In this document: positions 44,352 through 48,154 of the stretch, piece after piece
Layout of the letters: each line of letters starts with the position of its first letter
Position numbering within the stretch: position 1 is the first letter of the stretch
Assembly: GCF_900609045.1 (NCBI RefSeq)
Contig: NZ_UXAV01000030.1
Span: forward strand, 1-48,154
Source: Filibacter tadaridae
GTDB lineage: Bacteria > Bacillota > Bacilli > Bacillales_A > Planococcaceae
Reading direction: 5' to 3'
Length of the DNA stretch: 48,154 nt
Position numbers and translations under genes: made by a program
The notes under the pieces: generated by a model
Databases searched by the model: none
The model's input: the letters and a program-made list of their open reading frames with translations, nothing else
Told to the model about the DNA's origin: nothing

Positions 44352-45899
44352 TTGTCAACAGCTCCTTTATTGGTCGAACAAGAAAAAGTCGTGGTCCTCG
44401 ATTACGGTAGTCCGTACAACCAGCACATTACACGTAAAATTCGTGATTTCGGTGTTTATAGCGAACTTCACGCACACACGACATCAGCTGAAGAGATTAA
44501 AAAGATGAATGCTGTGGGTATTATTTTGTCAGGCGGCCCTGCATCAGTGGAAGAAGCATACGGCATCGATCCAGAAATCTTCTCTGCTGGTATTCCTATT
44601 CTAGGAATTAGTTCTGGGATGCAACTTGTTGTAAAACATTTCGGAGGAGAACTAGATAACTCATCCGAAGCGGATTATAATGCTGAGACAGTAACTGTAA
44701 ATACATCAGCTGGATTGTTCAACGGACAGGCTGAAAAGCAAACCGTCTGGATGTCTCGCGGCGGTCGTGTTAAAACGTTGCCAGAAGGTTTTACAAAGCT
44801 TGCTGGTGGAGAGTCTTGTGAATTTGCGGCAATTGGAGACGAAACACGCAAAGTTTATGCGGTACAATTCCATCCCGAGCATCAGGAATCTGAACAAGGT
44901 ATCGATCTACTGCGTCGTTTTATTTTTGAAATTTGCGCAGCAAAAGGCGATTGGTCAATGAGCAACTTCATAGACATCGAGGTCGAAAAGATTCGTGCAA
45001 CAGTTGGTGATAAAAAAGTTCTCTGTGCGCTTAGTGGTGGTGTCGATTCATCCGTAGTAGCGGCATTGATTCATCGTGCAATTGGCGATCAGCTGACTTG
45101 TATGTTTGTAGATCACGGTCTTCTTCGTAAAGGTGAAGCGGATAGCGTAGTTGAAACGTTTAGCAACCAGTTCCATATGAACTTCATTAAAATAGATGCA
45201 CGCGAACGTTTCTTGAATAAGTTAAAAGGGATTACAGATCCTGAGCAAAAACGTAAAACAATCGGTAACGAATTCATTTATGTATTTGATGATGAAGCAG
45301 CGAAACTTAACGGCATCGAATTCCTTGCACAAGGGACAATCTATGCAGACATTATTGAAAGTGGAACAGCTACAGCGAAAACAATCAAATCACATCATAA
45401 TGTAGGTGGACTACCAGAAGACATGGATTTCAAACTAATCGAGCCGTTAACTGCACTTTTCAAAGACGAAGTACGTGCAGTAGGTGCTGAACTTGGTCTT
45501 CCGGAAGAAATTGTTAGACGCCAACCATTCCCGGGTCCAGGCCTTGGAGTTCGTGTACTTGGTGAAATCACAGAAGAGAAATTGGAAATCGTTCGTGATT
45601 CTGATTGGATTCTTCGTGATGAAATCCAAAAAGCTGGCTTAGATCGTTCAATTTGGCAGTACTTCACTGTCTTGCCGAATATCCGCAGTGTAGGAGTCAG
45701 AAGTGACGAACGGACTTATGATTATGCAATCGGTATCCGCGCAGTTAACTCAACTGACGGAATGACTGCCACTTGGGCGAAGATTCCTTATGATATATTG
45801 GAAAAAATCAGTGTGCGAATCACAACAGAAGTTCCGCGTATCAACCGGGTCCTTCTTGATGTAACGAGTAAGCCACCATCCACAATCGAGTGGGAATAA
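44352..45899 (+). CDS. guaA: GMP synthase (GuaA) with inactivated glutaminase domain
   Basis: The 515-residue protein is full length. The synthetase half is intact: the P-loop [37 protein letters not shown] and the C-terminal [12 protein letters not shown]. In the N-terminal class I glutaminase, the usual GICYGMQ reads GISSGMQ, so the nucleophilic Cys is Ser87. MSHGD reads MSRGG (136, 138), and GSQYNQLI reads GSPYNQHI, although His174 and Glu176 of the triad remain. It should therefore work with ammonia only. TTG 44352 follows AGAGGTGG; GTG 44343 is the alternative start. A guanine riboswitch controls it. Confidence 0.93.
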   Translation: MSTAPLLVEQEKVVVLDYGSPYNQHITRKIRDFGVYSELHAHTTSAEEIKKMNAVGIILSGGPASVEEAYGIDPEIFSAGIPILGISSGMQLVVKHFGGELDNSSEADYNAETVTVNTSAGLFNGQAEKQTVWMSRGGRVKTLPEGFTKLAGGESCEFAAIGDETRKVYAVQFHPEHQESEQGIDLLRRFIFEICAAKGDWSMSNFIDIEVEKIRATVGDKKVLCALSGGVDSSVVAALIHRAIGDQLTCMFVDHGLLRKGEADSVVETFSNQFHMNFIKIDARERFLNKLKGITDPEQKRKTIGNEFIYVFDDEAAKLNGIEFLAQGTIYADIIESGTATAKTIKSHHNVGGLPEDMDFKLIEPLTALFKDEVRAVGAELGLPEEIVRRQPFPGPGLGVRVLGEITEEKLEIVRDSDWILRDEIQKAGLDRSIWQYFTVLPNIRSVGVRSDERTYDYAIGIRAVNSTDGMTATWAKIPYDILEKISVRITTEVPRINRVLLDVTSKPPSTIEWE

Positions 45900-45922
45900 C
45901 TGTATCGATTAATTGAATAGAA

Positions 45923-45992
45923 CCGTCGTATATGTCCAGGAATATGGCTTGGATGTCTCTACCGGAACACCTTAAATGTTCTGACTACGATT
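45923..45992 (+). promoter_or_regulatory. Guanine riboswitch upstream of pbuG
   Basis: A second purine aptamer: P1 TCGTA/TACGA, TATGTCCAGGAATATGGCTTGG (split here as P2 TCCAGG/CTTGGA with loop AATATGG), the junction GTCTCTACC, P3 with L3 CACCTTAAATG and GACTACGA with C at the specificity position. It lies just after the guaA stop. Confidence 0.93.
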
Positions 45993-45993
45993 T

Positions 45994-46072
45994 AGATAGA
46001 AGGGAGAACTCCCTTCTATTTGGATTTGTATTGGGGAAGCATACGACATTGTGTCGTGTGCTTTTTTTTTGT
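45994..46072 (+). terminator. Expression-platform hairpins of the pbuG riboswitch
   Basis: A perfect hairpin GATAGAAGGGAG-AA-CTCCCTTCTAT (45995-46020) comes first. It is followed by GCATACGACA/TGTCGTGTGC with nine T's (46037-46071), a very strong terminator. Together they form the regulatory region between the aptamer and pbuG and may also end guaA transcripts. Confidence 0.75.
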
Positions 46073-46108
46073 TTATAGGTTTTGGACATATGAATATCTG
46101 TATAAACT

Positions 46109-46202
46109 AAGCGTTGGTTCCATAAAGGGGAAGTCGAGGCCATAAGACCGGCAGCGGACCTGTCTGTCTAGGTAGGGTGGTAACCCTCAGCGCCTAGGCG
46201 GT
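46109..46202. repeat. Dispersed structured repeat (family A), copy 2, uninterrupted, in the pbuG leader
   Basis: The core AAGGGGAAGTCGAGGCCATA (46125-46144) and the following 25 nt match the copy at 34151-34195 at about 35 of 45 positions. The inner hairpin is kept as GGCAGC-GGA-CCTGTC with compensatory changes. It ends in a GCGCCTAGGCGG-type arm. It lies between the riboswitch terminator and the pbuG start. Confidence 0.6.
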
Positions 46203-46258
46203 TTCAAATAGAACTCTTTATTTCGACGTATATAGAAAATATTAATTAAAGGGCGGTA

Positions 46259-47596
46259 ATGATGAAGAAATACTTTGAATTCGACAAACTAGGTACTTCA
46301 TATAAACAGGAAATTATAGGGGGGTTAACTACATTCCTTGCTATGGCTTATGTACTTGTTGTAAATCCGTTAATGCTATCACTCGATTCGGTTCCTGATT
46401 TGCCGGAAGCGATGCGCATGGATAAAGGCGCGGTGTTTGTTGCGACAGCACTTGCTGCCGCAGTAGGATCATTATTTATGGGACTCATCGCAAGATATCC
46501 GATTGGCTTAGCGCCTGGCATGGGATTGAATGCATTTTTTGCTTATACAGTTGTACTTACACTCGGAATTCCGTGGCAGACAGCACTAACAGGCGTTTTA
46601 TGTTCCGGTTTAATTTTTATCATTCTTTCACTTACCGGCCTACGAGAGCTAATCATCAACGCAATTCCGACACAGCTTAAGTTTGCAGTGGGAGCCGGTA
46701 TCGGTCTTTTTATAACATTTCTAGGTTTTCAAAACGCGGGCGTCATCGTTGCGGACCCGAACACGCTTGTCACACTTGGTGATTTGTCACAAGGGACAAC
46801 GTTATTGGCGATATTCGGTCTCCTAATCACTGTAATAATGATGGTTCGCAAAATAAAGGGTGCCATCTTTTATGGAATGATACTTACGACGGTTGTTGGA
46901 ATGGTAGCAGGACTTATTGATATACCAACCAAAATCGTTGACAAAGTACCAAGTGTTGCACCAACTTTCGGTGCGGCGTTCGATGCAATTATCCATGATC
47001 CCGGTTCATTGTTGACAACTCAATTTCTGGTTGTGGTCATAACTTTCCTTTTCGTCGACTTCTTTGATACAGCGGGAACATTAGTTGCAGTTGCGAACCA
47101 AGCGGGACTTATGAAGAATGATAAACTGCCAAGAGCGGGAAGGGCATTACTAGCAGATTCTATGGCGACTGTAACAGGGGCTGTGTTCGGAACATCGACA
47201 ACAACATCTTACATAGAATCCACAGCAGGTGTTGCGGCAGGCGCTAGAACTGGTTTTGCATCTGTCATTACAGGTATACTATTCTTATTAGCTTTATTCT
47301 TATCACCACTTCTTATGGTCATCACTTCTCATGTGACTGCGCCGGCATTAATAATTGTGGGTGTATTAATGGTTTCGTCACTGGGTAATATTGAATGGAA
47401 CAAATTCGAGATTGCAGTGCCTGCGTTCTTTACGATTATCGCAATGCCGCTTACGTATAGTATTGCAACCGGAATTGCGATTGGTTTCATTTTCTATCCG
47501 ATTACAATGATTGTAAGTGGTAGAAGAAAAGAAGTGCATCCAATCATGTATGGTTTATGGGTTATCTTTTTATTGTACTTTATATTTATTAAATAG
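46259..47596 (+). CDS. pbuG: Hypoxanthine/guanine permease PbuG (NCS2/AzgA family)
   Basis: The 445-residue protein has about 12-14 membrane segments and the AzgA-type signatures ETIGGLTTFLAMAYVLVVNP-like start (here QEIIGGLTTFLAMAYVLVVN), GLAPGMGLNAFFAYTVV, FVDFFDTAGTLVAVANQAG, and FGTSTTTSYIESTAGVAAGA. It imports purine bases by proton symport. The guanine riboswitch upstream fits feedback control of purine uptake. The first of two ATG codons has AAAGGGCGG upstream. Confidence 0.93.
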   Translation: MMKKYFEFDKLGTSYKQEIIGGLTTFLAMAYVLVVNPLMLSLDSVPDLPEAMRMDKGAVFVATALAAAVGSLFMGLIARYPIGLAPGMGLNAFFAYTVVLTLGIPWQTALTGVLCSGLIFIILSLTGLRELIINAIPTQLKFAVGAGIGLFITFLGFQNAGVIVADPNTLVTLGDLSQGTTLLAIFGLLITVIMMVRKIKGAIFYGMILTTVVGMVAGLIDIPTKIVDKVPSVAPTFGAAFDAIIHDPGSLLTTQFLVVVITFLFVDFFDTAGTLVAVANQAGLMKNDKLPRAGRALLADSMATVTGAVFGTSTTTSYIESTAGVAAGARTGFASVITGILFLLALFLSPLLMVITSHVTAPALIIVGVLMVSSLGNIEWNKFEIAVPAFFTIIAMPLTYSIATGIAIGFIFYPITMIVSGRRKEVHPIMYGLWVIFLLYFIFIK

Positions 47597-47606
47597 AACG
47601 CCATTC

Positions 47607-47647
47607 AAAAAACGATTCCCTTTGAAAAGAGGGGAGTCGTTTTTTGT
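47607..47647 (+). terminator. Terminator after pbuG
   Basis: AAAACGATTCCCTTT pairs with AAGAGGGGAGTCGTTTT with few mismatches, followed by T's. Confidence 0.75.
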
Positions 47648-47679
47648 TAGAACCTGTATTTATATAGAGGAGATGAGTT

Positions 47680-47745
47680 GTGAAACGTTTAAGTGTTGTA
47701 GTGGCGGCGTTTCAATTGAATTGGAGTCTGTGGGCGGGTAGGTAA
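47680..47745 (+). CDS. Possible 21-codon ORF before the rRNA operon
   Basis: A GTG with AGAGGAGAT upstream opens a 21-codon frame (VKRLSVVVAAFQLNWSLWAG plus Arg) ending in TAA. It has a good ribosome site but no recognisable product, and may be chance. Confidence 0.2.
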   Translation: MKRLSVVVAAFQLNWSLWAGR

Positions 47746-47801
47746 AATCCTTGATTTTAATAGGAGGTTCAACAAGTTTTGAAGAAAGTTAATATAAACT
47801 G

Positions 47802-47830
47802 TTGACTTTTGTTTAGATGCTTGGTATATT
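47802..47830 (+). promoter_or_regulatory. rRNA operon promoter
   Basis: TTGACT (47802-47807), a 17-bp spacer and TATATT (47825-47830), about 238 bp before the 16S rRNA start. Confidence 0.8.
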
Positions 47831-47836
47831 AATTAA

Positions 47837-48067
47837 GCAGTCGGGAGCGAGCAACACTAACCGACAGCGAACGACATAAAATGAACCTTGAAAACTGAAC
47901 AGCAAAACGTCAATGAAATATAGCGAGAGTGTCAAGTGCACTCGAGCAAAACATTTCTGAGTAACCGACTTACGTCGGCGCAAAGGAATACAAATTGTCA
48001 TTAACGAAGAATTGAAATATATTCTTTTAATTAATGCCAGCAAGAAATGAGCTATTCATTTTCTTCT
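47837..48067 (+). other. rRNA operon leader
   Basis: The region carries the Bacillus-type leader segment ACCTTGAAAACTGAACAGC (47884-47902), as found before 16S and 23S genes, and a CCGAC-TTAC-GTCGG hairpin near 47965. These are expected antitermination and processing signals. Confidence 0.65.
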
Positions 48068-48154
48068 ATTATGGAGAGTTTGATCCTGGCTCAGGACGAA
48101 CGCTGGCGGCGTGCCTAATACATGCAAGTCGAGCGGACAATAAGGAGCTTGCTC
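48068..48154 (+). rRNA. 16S ribosomal RNA, 5' end (partial)
   Basis: The universal 16S start AGAGTTTGATCCTGGCTCAG begins at 48075 (Escherichia coli position 8), followed by GACGAACGCTGGCGGCGTGC and ATACATGCAAGTCGAGCGG. About 87 nt are present before the window ends within variable region V1. The sequence is typical of Bacillales. Confidence 0.98.

Noticed and set aside
46121..46160. AAAGGGGAAGTCG similar to the start of yybP-ykoY (manganese) riboswitches
   Set aside because: The remaining conserved parts of that riboswitch are absent, and the second copy at 34151 shows the same segment as part of a repeat.
46172..46186. GGGTGGTAACCCT resembling the T-box GGTGGTACCGCG element
   Set aside because: It is a self-complementary hairpin within the dispersed repeat, lacks the specificity-loop architecture of a T-box leader, and precedes a purine permease.

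Overview
The window looks like a low-GC, Gram-positive Bacillales chromosome, most likely a ureolytic member of the Planococcaceae close to Sporosarcina. The reasons are strong AGGAGG-type ribosome sites, a complete urease operon with its own urea transporter, gbsAB/gbsR betaine synthesis genes, the yeaC-yeaD-yebA-guaA-pbuG order known from Bacillus, and a Bacillus-type 16S rRNA start at the right edge. The genus is an inference.

Layout. 1-2070: a MarR regulator and an MFS exporter on the minus strand. 2070-4960: accessory DNA with a phage/plasmid replication-type gene, a broken small ORF, a hairpin repeat and an Rpn/YhgA-like nuclease. 5150-7840: a MoxR ATPase plus VWA protein pair (RavA/ViaA-like). 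7935-12250: a five-gene operon with a YtrA-type GntR repressor and two ABC exporters, behind a promoter covered by a perfect 15-bp palindrome. 12428-15000: a Fic-fold protein lacking its catalytic histidine, then an ECF sigma factor with a DUF4179 membrane partner. 15030-22700: an osmoprotection block (gbsB, gbsA, gbsR, a betaine-binding lipoprotein, a ProP-like transporter with a SigB-type promoter) interrupted by two small membrane-protein genes. 22740-34095: a urea transporter, ureABCEFGD and a five-gene nickel/peptide-type ABC transporter. 34130-34440: a 198-bp MITE-like element inserted in an older dispersed repeat. 34588-39650: a YheE-like small protein, modABC, pncB and nadE. 39749-47650: a MoxR/DUF58/transglutaminase operon, then guaA and pbuG, each behind a guanine riboswitch. 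47800-48154: an rRNA operon promoter, leader and the first ~87 nt of 16S rRNA.

How it fits together. Urea uptake, urease and probable nickel import form one functional island that floods the cell with ammonia. GuaA in the same window has lost the nucleophilic cysteine of its glutaminase domain (Cys to Ser) along with other conserved glutaminase residues, while its synthetase half is intact. It should therefore use free ammonia, as the ammonia-dependent NadE here also does. This link between a ureolytic lifestyle and decay of a glutamine amidotransferase is the most interesting observation. The next best are the nested repeat with a 9-bp target duplication and a second, uninterrupted copy of the host repeat showing compensatory base changes.

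No tRNA, CRISPR array or full-length insertion sequence was seen. All calls were made by reading the sequence; no database search was run.
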